Made by a program: the position numbers and the translations under genes. 64,000 bases of DNA from assembly GCA_964036155.1 (NCBI GenBank), contig OZ038422.1, forward strand, positions 21,599,201-21,663,200, read 5' to 3'. Shown one piece after another: positions 1 through 12,158 of this stretch. How positions within the stretch are numbered: position 1 is the first letter of the stretch; the number at the start of each line of letters is the position of its first letter. The stretch comes from Diploscapter coronatus (lineage: Eukaryota; Nematoda; Chromadorea; Rhabditida; Rhabditidae). Under the pieces are notes generated by a model that was given only the letters and a program-made list of their open reading frames with translations, did not search any database and was not told the DNA's origin.

Positions 1-469
1 CGCACTCAAATATTCTTATTTATGATCAAATGATAAAAATAGTAAAGGTCAGTCTTCTGTATTCCAACCCACACCTACTTTGTGTTTTCTTCTATCTTCC
101 TTACATATCCGTGTTGAGCGAAAAGTGCATTTTTAGATTTCGGAAATCGAAAATAGAAAGTAAAAATTAGATTTAAAAATTCGGAACTCGGAAGCGGAAT
201 TTCCGCCCAACAGTTATAGTCCTTCCTAGAAGTAGGTGTGGGGAACAAATGAATGTGAGCATGGACAATGAAAGATTTCAAAAGATAAGAATTAGACTTT
301 CTTTCTCCCCACTAAAAATTAACGCCTAAAGTGCTGTAGAGGAAAAAAATCCAAAATTAAACGTTTTTAAATCATTAGATGTTTTTTTTTATCTATTAAT
401 GTAACAAGATCTATTCGAGCCTTTCACAATCTTGGCATTCCTTCACAAAATAACGATAAGAAGAAATAC

Positions 470-3400
470 CTTCTCAACGAGATCCTTGTAGCTGATGTTT
501 CCATGTCGGTCGGAGTCAACAACGACCACTTTCATGTTGGCGAGAGATGCAGAGGCTGGGTTCGTGCCGTGGGCTGATGTTGGAATGAGACAGATCTGAA
601 AATTAGACAGTCACTACCCAAACAAATAACCAAAGACCCACATTTCTCTGTTCTTGTCCAGTATTCCGGTGGTAGTTGCGAATTGCCAGCAATCCTGCGT
701 ATTCTCCATTTGCACCCGAGTTAGGTTGCAGAGAAAAGGCATCGTAGCCCGTGATTTCACATAGCCACTTTTCGATGTCCTGAATTCATTTTCATACGCC
801 TTGAAAGGGAAATTAAACTAAAAATAACTGCACCACTGCAACTTAACATTACGAAAAATAGAATAGGTAGAAATATTTGAAATGATTCAATATGTTAATA
901 TACTATTTTTCATATTCTAAAAACTAGAGGCAAAAACAACGAACCGAAAAGATCTTTTGATACCCAGCAGCCTGTTCGAGCGGGGCGAAAGGATGCAGGC
1001 CGTTGAATTGCGGCCAGGTAATGGGGATCAGCTCTGCACTCGCGTTCAATTTCATCGTGCAAGAGCCCAGGGGAATCATCGAATGAACCAAGGAAACGTC
1101 CTTATTCTCGAGGCGTTTTATGTATCTGTAGAGAGATATTGGCTTGAAAATGAAAGCGACGAAGGTGAACGCTTGTACCTGACAAGCTGCTGTTCACTGT
1201 GATAGGTGTTGAAGACGGGATGTTCGAGGAAGAGGGAGGCCCTGCTGTGCTCCGAGTTACCAATGAGAGGAGAGGCCTGCTCGAAGATCGCCTCTTCCAC
1301 AACTGCCTCAAGCGAACAAAATTTACTTGTATTGAAAATTTGAAGCTCTCGTCTTTCATCATTCAACAAAGAATTTCAAAGCTAACGTTTTGAATGAGAA
1401 AGGGATCCACAGGTGAATTGTATATTACGAGAAGTGGTCGAATAAATCGCGAAACATCACAAACGTATGGTGATGATTTGGTATCTTTTCGCAATATAAA
1501 ATCTCATTTAATCCACAAAGTAATCATGCTCGAAAACTTCCCAGTTTATAGAATTTCAAAACAAACCACGTCAGCCTTGACTCCGTTGAAGACATAGATG
1601 AGATCAGCTACATCTTCTGCCTTCGTCGTTTCGTCCAAAGCAACTCCCACAGTGTCGTCTTCGAAGTATCTGAAATCATTATATCGTGTCTGTCATTCGA
1701 CGATTTGTTCAACCTGAAATTCATCTTCATTTCCTCTGCGCGCTTCTTCACTCCATTCAGATCTTTCACCTCGATTTTCAACGTGTCGAAATAGTCCCTG
1801 TGAATAATTTGATGCCCGGCAGCTTTCAATTCTAAAAATGTCCTGTTGTTAACATTTCATAAATCTTCCAAGAAAATGTATCCTTTTCCTTTGTAAGAAT
1901 TAATCCAGGATAGGTAGATAATAGGAAAAAACAAGGCTTACGCGAGGAAAGATAAGCAGCGGATTTGTGTATAGTTCTGGCTATTTCGGTTAATCTCTTT
2001 GGTCCGTGATACACTGCGTACATCGCACTCATGTTGGCTAACAGGGCCTGAAACAAGGAATAAATAATACTCAAAGGTAAGCATAATTCTCTTTGTGGAA
2101 ATCTCGTGATTCTTATCCTGAGTTTGAGTAGTGATAAAACATATCAACTTTCAATGTCATTTAATCTCAGATTTATGTGCAACCCGGTTGAAGCTATAAT
2201 GAAAAGTTATGTTGATAAGAGAAAGGTCATGATATTCCAAGTAAGATAACTATTTTTGTCAAACTCGAAAAATCGACCTGTGCAGTGCAGATGTTGGAAG
2301 TGGCCTTGTCTCTTCTGATGTGCTGCTCTCTCGTCTGCAATGCCAATCGCAGTGCTCGCTCTCCATTTGCGCCTCTGAACTCATTTTCCACAATATCTTT
2401 TTCCTTATATTTTCCGTATTTTCTCACTTGGTAATTCCTACGATTCTCCCCGGCATAACTCTGCTGAGTGACTTCTTTCCGTCGTGATCAGCCACGGCCA
2501 TGAATCCTGCATGAGGGCCGCCATAGCCGAGCGGAACCCCGAATCTGTAATATAAAAGTTATGAACCTACGGTGGAGTATTTTTTTTCAATTTCTTATGC
2601 GTCATTTACAGTATTACATAACACATTTCTACTTGACAAAAGTGCCAACCTTTGTGCAGACCCAACCGCAATGTCAGCTCCAAGATCGCCAGGCGACTTG
2701 ATCAAGGTCAGAGCCAAGAGATCACACACAAGAATGACCAGGGTCTAAAAGTCAAATCGAACTATTCTTGATCTCTCAGTAAAATTGTCTGGAAAATCTT
2801 TGATTCCGTGACTTGATGCGCCTTTTTACGAGTGCATTTCTAGTCCTTCCTGCGTGCATAGGCCATCAGCAACCAGTCAGTTTTGCCTCGCCTTCGAAGT
2901 TCTTATCAGTCGTCGAAAAGATAACAAAAACGTTAAAAAGAAATAAAGCGAATTGAAGTGCAGCGAAATGATGGAGAAAAGTACAAATGAAGTAGGTCGC
3001 GCGAAAGTTCGGGGAATGGTCTCTAGAATTGATTAGTGCAGATTCACTTTGCCATATGATGATTCTAGATTAGAGAAAGTACAGTCATAAGGTTGAATCA
3101 ATCTATCTGGTATCTCAGATGGTTTTATCATTTCGTCATAATGTAGATTAAAAATCGAGATAAAAGTTTTGAACGGGTTCACGAATTTTACAATAATTTC
3201 AACCGTACCGTAAAATAGAAAATAGAAGTCCATGAACTTCTATTTGAGAAGAGATTTTATGGTATTTTGTATCAGCTTACTTTGTTCTCATGTGCCTTCG
3301 CGACGATGTTCTCCAATGATTGCACACATCCTTCTGTGTTGGGATATTGAATGACAATCGCGGCCACGTCATTCGACAGCTCCATTCGATCCATATCCAA

Positions 3401-4718
3401 TTCGCCCAGGGAAATACCGAGCGGGCTGAAACATGATAATGAACATTGCCTGGAAATCCATTTGTAAAACTATCGAGTAAATCAGACGTCTGATTTCTGA
3501 AGAACAAACAATCCTTGAAGTTACGAATTTTCCAAGGCAAATAATGATCATGTAAGAAAACTCTAACTGACTCGCTTCGTGTCTGAATGACATCTCGATT
3601 CTGCGGATGAAGAAGGGGGTCGAGAAGCACCGTGTTGCGTCTGGCGGCTCGCGAGGCCATCGCCACTGCTTCTGCACAAGCTGTCGCCTCGTCCAGAAGA
3701 GATGCATTTGTCGTGGGAAGGCCTGTCAATTCCGCTACCTGAATACTAGAGTCCAACAGTAAACTAGAGCAAAAACCATACCATTGTTTGGTAATTGAGC
3801 AAAGACTCTAATCGACCTTGCGAAATCTCTGCCTGATAAGGTGTGTATTGGGAGATCCTGAGATAGTATGGTTGTGGGAAAATATATTCCGAATGTCTTA
3901 CCATCCAATATTTTGCGTGATGTTGCGAAGAATCACAGCAGGCACAATCGTATCGTAATATCCCATCCCAATGTATGAGCGATAGACCTGAATAAGCACT
4001 GAAACTTTCAGACAAAAATAAAGTCTTTGAATGGGCAATTTTGAAATGACGGGATGACGTGAGAACGTGCGCTATAATTAGGGATAGGCGAGGGTATGAA
4101 AGTAGGGAGAAATAGCGTGGGACGAGGTAGCTTACGTCCTCACGTCATTCCGTCATTTCTTAGCTGCTCTTTGAACGAAAGAGAACCTGACTTGCAAATT
4201 TTCACTTCAAAAATGTAGTCTTTAAATAATAGTAAAGGAAAACCTTGTTCATGTTAGCGATTTCCTGAATTTCCTTGAGCATTCGATTTTCATCCACAGG
4301 CGCAGGCAGATCCATGTCTCGGTCGAGTTTTATCAGATTCGGCACGTTTCTGTTCGTCATATCATCGAGGGTCTGCAATTTCAACAGTAGCACAATGGCA
4401 TAAAAATCATGGATTGAGAACAGATAAAAGTTCCTATTTCCAAAATGATGGTAAAACTAATTGCTATGTCTTCAGTAAAGAATTGGAGTACTTGAAATCC
4501 GATGAAGTCGAGCATGAGCTGCTTGTCGATACGTCTCGGGCCGATGTGTCTGTTCGCGAAGTCATCGTTGATTATGCAGCTAAAAGGGAAAGAATGATTG
4601 ACTTGAAGACGAAGAAAATAGCATACCGAGCTGCAGATCTGCTGAAGAGACGGAGTTGGCCTGCCGAGTGGAGGGTAGAGGAGGCAAAGGCTGCTCGGTG
4701 CAGGCAGCGAAGCAACAT
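470..4718 (-). CDS. gldc: Glycine dehydrogenase (decarboxylating), P-protein of the glycine cleavage system, partial
   Basis: Mitochondrial PLP enzyme that decarboxylates glycine and passes the aminomethyl group to lipoylated H-protein. Seventeen exons join in one frame (676 codons): 4718-4627, 4579-4492, 4372-4244, 3987-3902, 3857-3782, 3738-3572, 3425-3281, 2744-2650, 2544-2428, 2374-2278, 2047-1942, 1831-1714, 1669-1570, 1345-1179, 1125-945, 779-642, 595-470. The first exon encodes a basic, Leu/Ser/Ala-rich presequence beginning [11 protein letters not shown], as expected of a mitochondrial targeting peptide. Family blocks seen are [65 protein letters not shown] and SAHGTNPAS. The C-terminal third, with the PLP-binding lysine, lies beyond the left edge; bases 1-469 read as intron. 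The start follows TTTCAG by two bases, so that may be a spliced-leader acceptor. The acceptor at 1345 is weak. Confidence 0.95.
4043..4159. mobile_element. Short foldback element (MITE-like) in a gldc intron
   Basis: Two 26-bp arms at 4043-4068 and 4134-4159 are inverted copies with two mismatches; the outer part reads GAAATGACGG. The 65-bp spacer is unique. It lies wholly inside the intron between exons 4244 and 3987. No clear target-site duplication is visible, so the transposon class is unknown. A related string, AATGACGGAATG, occurs at about 55384 in a globin intron. Confidence 0.6.
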
Positions 4719-6016
4719 CGCTGAAATGGGGTGGAATAAATGGATTCTTGTATATCACCAAACAATTACGACGACAATCGAATAAAGTATATGTTATCAG
4801 CTAATATCGTCATCGGGTTTTGGGGTTAAAAACGTAGAAAAAATTGATGACGATAACCAACAAATGACAAATACAGAATCCTGTGACGATTTAAATCCGT
4901 CGCCAAATCTTCGAAACAAAACCGTTGTGAATAACGTAGGTGACAGCTACAGAAAACAACAAGGAACAACGCAAGTAGTTGAAATAATGGAACATATGAA
5001 AATTGAAAAAAAAAAATCCAAAACACAGGAATGATGAAAATGAATGGTTTGATTGTGGCACCACTGCATTGCAGCGATGCAACATTCACTTTTTCCTTTC
5101 TTTCCTTCTTTCTTCCTTGTTTCTCCTTCTTCTGACTGTTTTCCCATATCATTCCCTCTCACTTTTATTCCCATCAACTCGTAAAACACCAAATAGAGAG
5201 TCATTCTTCGTAACAGAAAAGATAACAAATAATGGGCAGATTCAAAAGAAGAGAGCGAGAAAGAAAGGAAGAAGTCAAACGAAAAGAAACAATCAAAGCA
5301 AAAATGGTCAATAAAATCGTGTACAAATTACTGCAGTTTTAATTTTGGTCTTTCGGCACAATTTTTCTCGTGTTTATTCATTTTCTGAAAGTCTCCATAC
5401 GAAATTTACAACGTACAATTCTGCACAAAATGATATCGAAGATAGAGAAGCAGTTAAAAATGATTATCAAAATAAATCAACGATAGATAAAGATAAAGAT
5501 AAAAATAACTACGCATCAATCAATTATCGGTACTCTAGCCAATGAAAGATCACATATCTTATGTCTACCAAGGGGTTTAAAATCGATCAAACTTTTACTG
5601 AACTTAAAACTTACGATTTAGGTTAGGAAATTTAGTTTTAGAACGACAATAGAATGTTTAGCAATGCAATGACAGTTGCATACCTTTAAAGGAGGTAAAA
5701 TAGACGTAAATTCTTAATGAAAATGAAATTTTGAGGTTTATTTAGAATTTTCACGACGTTGACAATCTATCAAGGAAAAGAAAGTGATAATAGATTTATC
5801 CATTGCAAGTTTTCTAATGACAATTCAATTTTTATTATGTGAAAAATCCAAGCCCCTAGTTAAAATAAAATAAAATCTAGGTCACTTCAAAATAACATAG
5901 GAAAAATTTATGGTCTACTTAAAAATAAGAAATGTCTCGGAAATGAAGGACTGTTGAAAGTGTTTTAACCGGACGAAATTAATTGAATTTAGAGGGAAGA
6001 AGAGGAGATAAGTAAC
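4719..6016. other. Intergenic region, gldc 5' side / RanBP3-like 3' side
   Basis: I see no convincing exon on either strand. It contains a pyrimidine-rich tract at about 5085-5150 and AT-rich filler. The minus-strand AATAAA at 5831-5836 would serve the RanBP3-like gene. The gldc promoter should lie just above 4720, but I recognise no TATA box there. Confidence 0.6.
5831..5836 (-). terminator. Probable poly(A) signal of the RanBP3-like gene
   Basis: TTTATT on the plus strand gives AATAAA on the minus strand, about 180 bp after the stop codon of the RanBP3-like gene. The position is plausible, but the motif is common in AT-rich DNA. Confidence 0.45.
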
Positions 6017-9000
6017 TCACTCGTTGGGTTTCTCGACGAGCACGAAGTCGTCTTCGCTGTTCTCGTCGGGTTTCTCATCAGCAGTTGCGGCAACTTCTTC
6101 TGTCCCAGATGTACTCTTCTCCTTCGTTTCATTTCTGTCCACTTCATCTGCCTTCTCTTTATCCTCTTCCTCTTCCAGCTTCATTCCACAGCCCTCCCTA
6201 CTTTCTTCAGTCTCTTCACTTTCAGCCTCCTCTCCATCTTTCAGGTCAACCTTGTCAGCATCCACATCCGGTTCGTCCATGATCTGCAATATTGAAATTC
6301 GTGGATGCTAGAGAAGGCATAACTTTTTTTCTGGAAGGGGTAGTTCAAAACAGATTTCTTAAAATTCCGCCAGCAGAAAAAGGTAATTGTCATATTGAGG
6401 GAGGAAAAGAGCATGCCCTCATTTTTCTCTTGAAAATACTATTTTTACGAATCGAATTTTGAAAAGTCTGGTTCAAAATAAAGAAAAACTGAAATTTTAT
6501 ATTCCAAAAAAAGTAAAGAATTATAATGACAGCAAGAAATTGAACAATCGTGGTTTCAATTGAATTATTTCGGTTATTTATTTCGGACGTATTGCAGAGA
6601 ATGTTGACATGAATTCACTATTGAGCGAAAAGAAGATGTATGTACAATTTGAAAAATTTAATTCATAGTATACGATGTTATTGGATTGCATTCTGAATCA
6701 TGACTATTTCGAACCTTTACCGCCACCTTAGATATAAAAAAAAAAAAAAAAAAATCGCAACCAACCTTGCGTTTTCTGGTGGACTCTCCCTTGGCGATTT
6801 GGAGGATTTCACTGAGCTTGTTGTAGAACCCTTCCGAAGTTGCACGTGTGTCGACCTTCTGAAAATGAATTCACTTGAATGCGAAGAGAACTCGTTGTAG
6901 CATACCGAGAATCCGATAGTGATGAGAAAGATCTGCACGGCAGTGCTGTCGGGGCCGAAGGCAGACAATTTGATACGCTTCTTGTCGATTTTTTCCAGGA
7001 ACATGTCTGAAAACACGACCGTATGGTTAGAGACCGCAAACTCCGCCCTTTTCATTTGTCGCTTTTGTTCAAAAAGGGGTCATTGAAAACGTCAAAACTA
7101 GGAAGCAATTCTCCCCTTCAAAGCTACTGTTCACGAAAGGTTGCTATAGAATTGATGAGCCCTGCATAAAAATGGTTGTCCGCCAAAAAATCTTCAGAAA
7201 GTGCGCATCCGCAAGCACTCGCGAACGTTTCATATTGGAAAAAATACGTTCATTTCACAAGCTACTTTTGTTAGCTTTTTCGGTCAAAAATGATTTTGAT
7301 TTTATTTTTTCTTCTTCACCAATATCTTAGTTAAATCTACTTTGATTATTTCGAGTAGAAAATTTTAGGAAACTAAACTATGCAAAACCGTTTGCAGTCC
7401 TTAAGTATGGTAAATAGTTTGTAGTTGCATGCGATATAGAGTTGGATTTGGTAGGGAAATAGTTGTTTTCTCATCCTATTTCATTTGAAACAATGAAATT
7501 CAAATTAATAAGGTACCTGCGAACAGCTTGGAATTGATCACCACTTTCAGAGTCCCTTGAGTACGGGCAACTGAAAAAAGATAATTAGACATTTCCACTC
7601 ATCTAGAAAAATATTTGTTCAAAATCTAGATTATTTTCTAGCATTATCGGAAAGATGACGAATCTCGTTCAAGAGAGCAGTAAAATAGCATACCGATTCT
7701 GTGATGAGTGATTCCATTCTCAGTGCGACGATTGATCTTCAGATTAGACATACCCTTCTCCACCCATATCTTTCTCTCGTTGTCGAACGCATGAATTTTG
7801 CATGCCATCTGCAACTCAATAAACGAGTTTGTTGAAAGATTATTGAAAGGTTTGCAATGATTCAAAATGATCGAAACCCATTTTCAGACTTCTCCAGGAC
7901 TCAATCTGTTGAAAATTGTCATAATGCGAGAGAGAAAAAAACATTCATCTCTTTGATTACGCTGATTCGTTTTCCACTCGGTTTTTGCTATAAGTTTGTC
8001 AAGATCCGCAGATTAATAGCAAAATACTTTTATGGCTTTGTCCTCACAACGGGAATTTCACTTGCACTCTCTATGCATAGTAGTGCGTGAAATGTAGTGA
8101 AGAGGAAGTTAGGAACAAATTCAAACTAATTTCTCATTATCAAAGGATATAGTTTGAAAATGTAAATAAATTATTCACCTGATAGATGCTGTGATCGTTC
8201 TCCTCCCCAGTAGTGACATTCTGAATGACACTCGTCGTGGCCAGTTGCTTCTCTGTCTCCTTCTTCTCTTCCATCGCAGCCGCTTCTGCTTCTGCACGAA
8301 AATCATGAGTTACGGCCTGAACAGAATTATTTTATATTTGAAAATGCGGAAAACATTCCTAATAAAATAAGATCATATTTTGTCTACTTTGTGAATTGCA
8401 TACCATCCAAGTCATAAAAAATCATACTTTGGGTTTCACAGAAATCGTTTCTTTCAAGAATAAAAGTCACAAGTCAGAAAGAAAAAAATAAGCTCCCTCA
8501 TATTGATCTTGCTACGTTTCAGTTTTAGAAATATTTTCGAAAGAAGTGTAAACAGCACATTCCGAGTGTATGATATTCGAAATGGAAAAATGACATACCG
8601 CCTGAGAAGACTCTCCGGCACACTTGAACAGTTCTTCTGCAGTTTTCTTCAACTGTCCATCGTCGGCCTTCTCAATGCCACTGTTTCCTTCAATATTTTC
8701 CTGAAAATCATCTAATAAACCTTCCCAATTCCTTATCAATTGACTACTTTAGTGACTCGCTCCGAAATGTTGGATCCGAAGATGAAAGAAGATATTTTAT
8801 CCTTGTTGTTCTCCTCCTTGCTGACAGAGGCGATTTTGCTCAGCACATCGTCCAGTTTCTTCTTCTCCAAATGGATCTGTGGATTCGTGTTCGAAGCCAC
8901 GAATTCACTCTTGCCTGAAATAAAATAATTCAAGAATAAACACATAACATCTCGGCTCCCCGCATGTGCTACTGACATTTTATCGTCAGAAATTTGCAGA

Positions 9001-9205
9001 ATTCGACAATTTACCTTTTTCTACATTTTCTAGTCCGATATCTCATCAATTCTACAAGTGGCAATGATGGATTGCCGGTGAATTATGCAGAAAACAGTGG
9101 AATTCAGTTTCGAAAAGACTCACTTTCACTCCACAACTGGTCTGCCTTGGCCGACAGAGCGGACGGCTTGAAAAACATCTTCTTGGTTGGGGGCGGGGCC
9201 GTCAT
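6017..9205 (-). CDS. RanBP3-like Ran-binding protein
   Basis: A 372-residue protein in nine exons: 9205-9124, 8914-8748, 8700-8599, 8316-8179, 7808-7694, 7570-7517, 7006-6906, 6858-6766, 6283-6017. Near residue 71 is FIFGSNISERV, the FG motif typical of RanBP3 (human has FVFGQNMSERV). Residues about 160-285 form a Ran-binding domain, including CKIHAFDNERKIWVEKG and ARTQGTLKVVINSKLFADM. A basic stretch (TRKRK) and a very acidic C-terminal tail of about 85 residues follow. RanBP3 is a nuclear cofactor of CRM1 export and binds RanGTP; that role is inferred here from family. The start codon is divergent from the small gene at 9829, 0.62 kb away. One intron (8701-8747) is only 47 bp; another carries a hAT-type element. 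Confidence 0.92.
7028..7403 (+). mobile_element. hAT-type non-autonomous element, copy A
   Basis: A 376-bp element inside the RanBP3-like intron 7007-7516. The left end reads TAGAGACCGCAAAC and the inverted right end TAAGGACTGCAAAC. The flanks CGTATGGT (7020-7027) and AGTATGGT (7404-7411) form an 8-bp target-site duplication with one mismatch, diagnostic of hAT elements. The interior shares GTCAAAACTAGGAAGC and GGTCAAAAATGATT-type blocks with the three other copies. No coding capacity. Confidence 0.88.
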
Positions 9206-9828
9206 GATCAAGCTGATTGGAGCTGGTTAGGGCTGATCGACGAGGAATTGCTGAAATACAGACGATGGAAATGAGAACTGCTGAAACAGGGAAATGTGAG
9301 TGGTGGTGTGCAGAGATTAGAGAACAAAGGGAGGGAGGAGGGAGAAAAGAGGAGAAAATCAATAGAGTGGAGAAAGAAAGGGGGAAAGGCGAGTGAATTC
9401 AAGAGGGACAAAAATGTAGCAAATGAAAAAATGGAAATTAGAATTTTGAAAAAAAAAACGATGTAAATGTTCGAATTCGACGTTAACACCTTGAACACAA
9501 TTTGATTGTGGGCAGAAATGGAGCTACTGAATTTCCAGTTGCTGGGCCAGAGAATAATTCCTGCATCAACAAGGATACTGTGATTGGCTGAAAGATGGAA
9601 ATTGCAAAATTCTCGATTACGGCGGAAAAGCAACTCACACCGGCATTTTTATCTGCCTAGTGCAAAGGATTCGCTAATTTGATTAAAGCCAGCGACCAGC
9701 GGAGGAGTCTTGGCAACGCGCACCGCTCATTATCATAATGAACAGATACACGTGACTAACTGACTGACTGTGACTTCGATATCTGGAGCTTTGTGAAAAA
9801 TCGTGAGACAGTCCAGTAAAAAGGAGAA
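9206..9828. promoter_or_regulatory. Shared promoter interval of two divergent genes
   Basis: The 623 bp between the ATG of the RanBP3-like gene (minus) and that of the small 120-residue gene (plus) should hold both promoters. No TATA box is evident. Purine-rich sequence fills about 9300-9430, and a short TGAC-type repeat occurs near 9755-9772. Confidence 0.5.
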
Positions 9829-10965
9829 ATGAAAAACGAAAACGAAGAAAGCATTGCGTAATTCTGCAAGTGTCTGCGTGCAGATCGTTTCTCGATTTTC
9901 CGTCAATTCAATGTTACCACTTCAGATGTGACTGTTTATGGACACCACAGTGTTCCCAGTCTACTGGATTCCGAACTGCAGGGTTGATGGCGAAAGGACG
10001 AGGACAGGAGCGCGCGAGAGTAAGCAATTAGGGAAAGGCCTACAATAGTTAACTATATCAAACTTGCAAATAAAACCCGCACCTGCGGGTCGGGTTTCAT
10101 TTGTGAGAGTGCGGATGCAAAATTTGGAAAAAAGATGCGGATCGGATCGGATTAGGGCGTGGGGTTTCTGACGTGAGTCGGATGTGGGTGTCAAATTTTC
10201 AAGAATAATTTGCAACTTCTATCTGTAATGCAGCCGAATCTAAATTCCATCATATTGGCTAAGCGGAATTTACAACGAGACCAATTTCTAGAAATGACTA
10301 AAACTGATTACAGGAATCAGGCAGATCAGTGCAAGAAGACATTCGGAGGCAAGTCGTCGATGGATGAGGAGGGACAGATCGAGTTGGTCGCAGGCTATTC
10401 TGAGTTTCTAAGGCAGAAGTGTCGAGTGGCCAAATCCGAAATTCTAGCGACCATGTATGTTCTCGATATGAGTCTTCATATTTTGCATACAGAAAGGTGA
10501 GTGTTTCGAGATTTGTGCCGCAAGTACATAGCTTTCTAGAGATTCTGGTAACTGTTTCACAAGTCGTCCAGAACTCCAAAATATCCTTCCCACCTAAAAA
10601 TTGAAATTTGTATGAACTGCTATGATGATGAAATTTTAGAGAAAATCATCCGTCGTGAAGTTGCAAAAGGAAGTCCGCTCGCATAAAAAATTAGTGGAAG
10701 GGCACAAATCTCCTGCAATTTTATACTAATTGCATGATCGGCTATAAGTATGGGAAAAGTTTTGTCCTTGCCTCTGAAATTCTTTGTGTTTGTTATTTTT
10801 TGCCATCCATAATGAAAGAAGAATTAACATAATCGTTTCGTAATAATATGAAATATCAATTTTCAGCCACAAATCGATAAAGTCCAACTCGAAACTGTCG
10901 AAGATGAATTCCGAAAAGAGCAAGAAGAAAACGAGAACTCAGGAAGGAAAACTGCACAGAAATGA
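9829..10965 (+). CDS. Small coiled-coil-like protein of unknown function
   Basis: I do not recognise the family. Four exons join in frame to give 120 residues: 9829-9857, 10314-10496, 10642-10693, 10867-10965. The product starts MKNENEESIANQADQCKKTF, has a mixed charged and hydrophobic middle (VAGYSEFLRQKCRVAKSEIL), then a highly charged, probably helical C-terminus ending ENSGRKTAQK. There is no signal peptide or membrane segment, so it is probably cytosolic or nuclear. AATAAA lies 45 bp past the stop. The last two exons are well supported by frame and TTTCAG. Exon 1 is short and less certain, and exon 2 could end at an alternative GT near 10457. It is head-to-head with the RanBP3-like gene, which hints at co-expression only. 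Confidence 0.68.
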
Positions 10966-11010
10966 AGAGGAATGAAGCAAGGATACCACATTTAAATACG
11001 GTAAATTTTC

Positions 11011-11016
11011 AATAAA
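11011..11016 (+). terminator. Poly(A) signal AATAAA of the small coiled-coil-like gene
   Basis: A canonical AATAAA 45 bp after the stop codon at 10965, in the expected position for a short nematode 3' UTR. Confidence 0.6.
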
Positions 11017-11453
11017 GATATTCAAGATTTGGAATGCCCAGACGATTTTCGATTCCTTTATTTTCCGTGCAATTTTCGATTTGTTATGTTTGCTCTTCAA
11101 CTCTGCAGTCCTTCTGCCCCTTTCCTTTCGATTCCCTTCGTTTTTCTTATTCTTTCTTTTCATTTTACACCACATGCATTCATATATCAGCAATCGATGC
11201 GGCGTTGCATTCATTTCCATGGCAAATCTCAATCTCTGCATCCTTTCCGAATCCCCTCAATTCAATGTCCAATGTCTATTTGCATTTTGATAGCATCTGA
11301 TCGGCCATTCAATCATCTGTTTGCTTATCTCTGCCATCCTCTACCTTGTCACAGCTCATCTCCTTGCCATTTTTGGTCAGTATCACTTATAGCTGCTAAA
11401 ATGCACATCTTTCTGCACTTTTGAAGCTTTGAAAAATTTCGTATTCATATATT

Positions 11454-12158
11454 TGGAGACCGTAAATCCACCCCCTTGCATTTTTCGAGCGATTTCAAAA
11501 AGTGCGCATTTGAAACCTCAAAATAGGAAGCAAGTATGCTTCAAAGTAGCTAGGCATGATCTAACTCGATGACCCATTCAATGAAGCGGCTCTGTACCAA
11601 AAATCTGCAAAATTCGCGTGCTCATCCGTGCTCATTACGATTTCGTGGATTGAAACTGTGCTCATTTCGGTAACTACTTTTGATGATACTCTTCGATCAG
11701 AAAATTATTTTTATTCTTTCTTCATAAATGTTTTACAAAGGAAGTTTCCGCATAGGAACTCACAGATTTTTTATAAAGCGTATCAAATAGGGGTTTTTAG
11801 GACGCTGGTCACGATTCTGAAATCAAAAGTGCCTAATCACCCTCTGGAACTTTGCTTATTTTCATTAGTATTTTGCGTGGGAAATGAGCTATTTTGATTG
11901 TGAAATCATGTATTAAAAATTCGCAAGACAAAGAAAAATCAGGTTCAACTCAAAACTCCAGGCTTCTGAGTTTGATTAGGAACTTTTGATGTGATCAACG
12001 TGATCAGCGTCATCGAAAACCCCTATAGGAGAGGTTTCATCAAGATCCATGAGTTCCTATGTGGAAACTTCCCTTGTTAGTTATATCTCAATCGATCAGT
12101 TTGAGTTGAAAACTACCCAGAAGAAATATAAATTCTGTAAAACCATTTGTGGTCCTTA
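11454..12158 (+). mobile_element. hAT-type non-autonomous element, copy B, interrupted
   Basis: The ends TGGAGACCGTAAA and (inverted) TAAGGACCACAAA match copies A, C and D. The flanks CATATATT (11446-11453) and CGTATATT (12159-12166) are an 8-bp duplication with one mismatch. It is 705 bp long because a 341-bp palindromic element with a 3-bp duplication sits inside. Without that the hAT copy is 361 bp, close to the 371-376 bp of its relatives. This is the most diverged of the four. Confidence 0.82.
11736..12076. mobile_element. Palindromic MITE, Harbinger-like, nested in hAT copy B
   Basis: A 341-bp element whose two sides form a long imperfect inverted repeat of about 85 bp. The ends are CAAAGGAAGTTTCC and, inverted, CAAGGGAAGTTTCC. 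TTA on each side (11733-11735 and 12077-12079) is a 3-bp target duplication as in PIF/Harbinger elements. It resembles the 345-bp element at 59849 in length, CAAGGG end and type of duplication. No ORF of note. Confidence 0.78.

Noticed and set aside
4414..4785. 123-residue plus-strand ORF over the gldc start
   Set aside because: It is the antisense shadow of the first two gldc exons and the intron between them.
11029..11424. Overlapping plus-strand ORFs rich in Ser, Phe, Leu and Pro
   Set aside because: All frames are open because the DNA is C/T-rich; no splice logic, no domain, and similar ORFs occur wherever such tracts occur (45061-45453, 50885-51193, 52707-53307).
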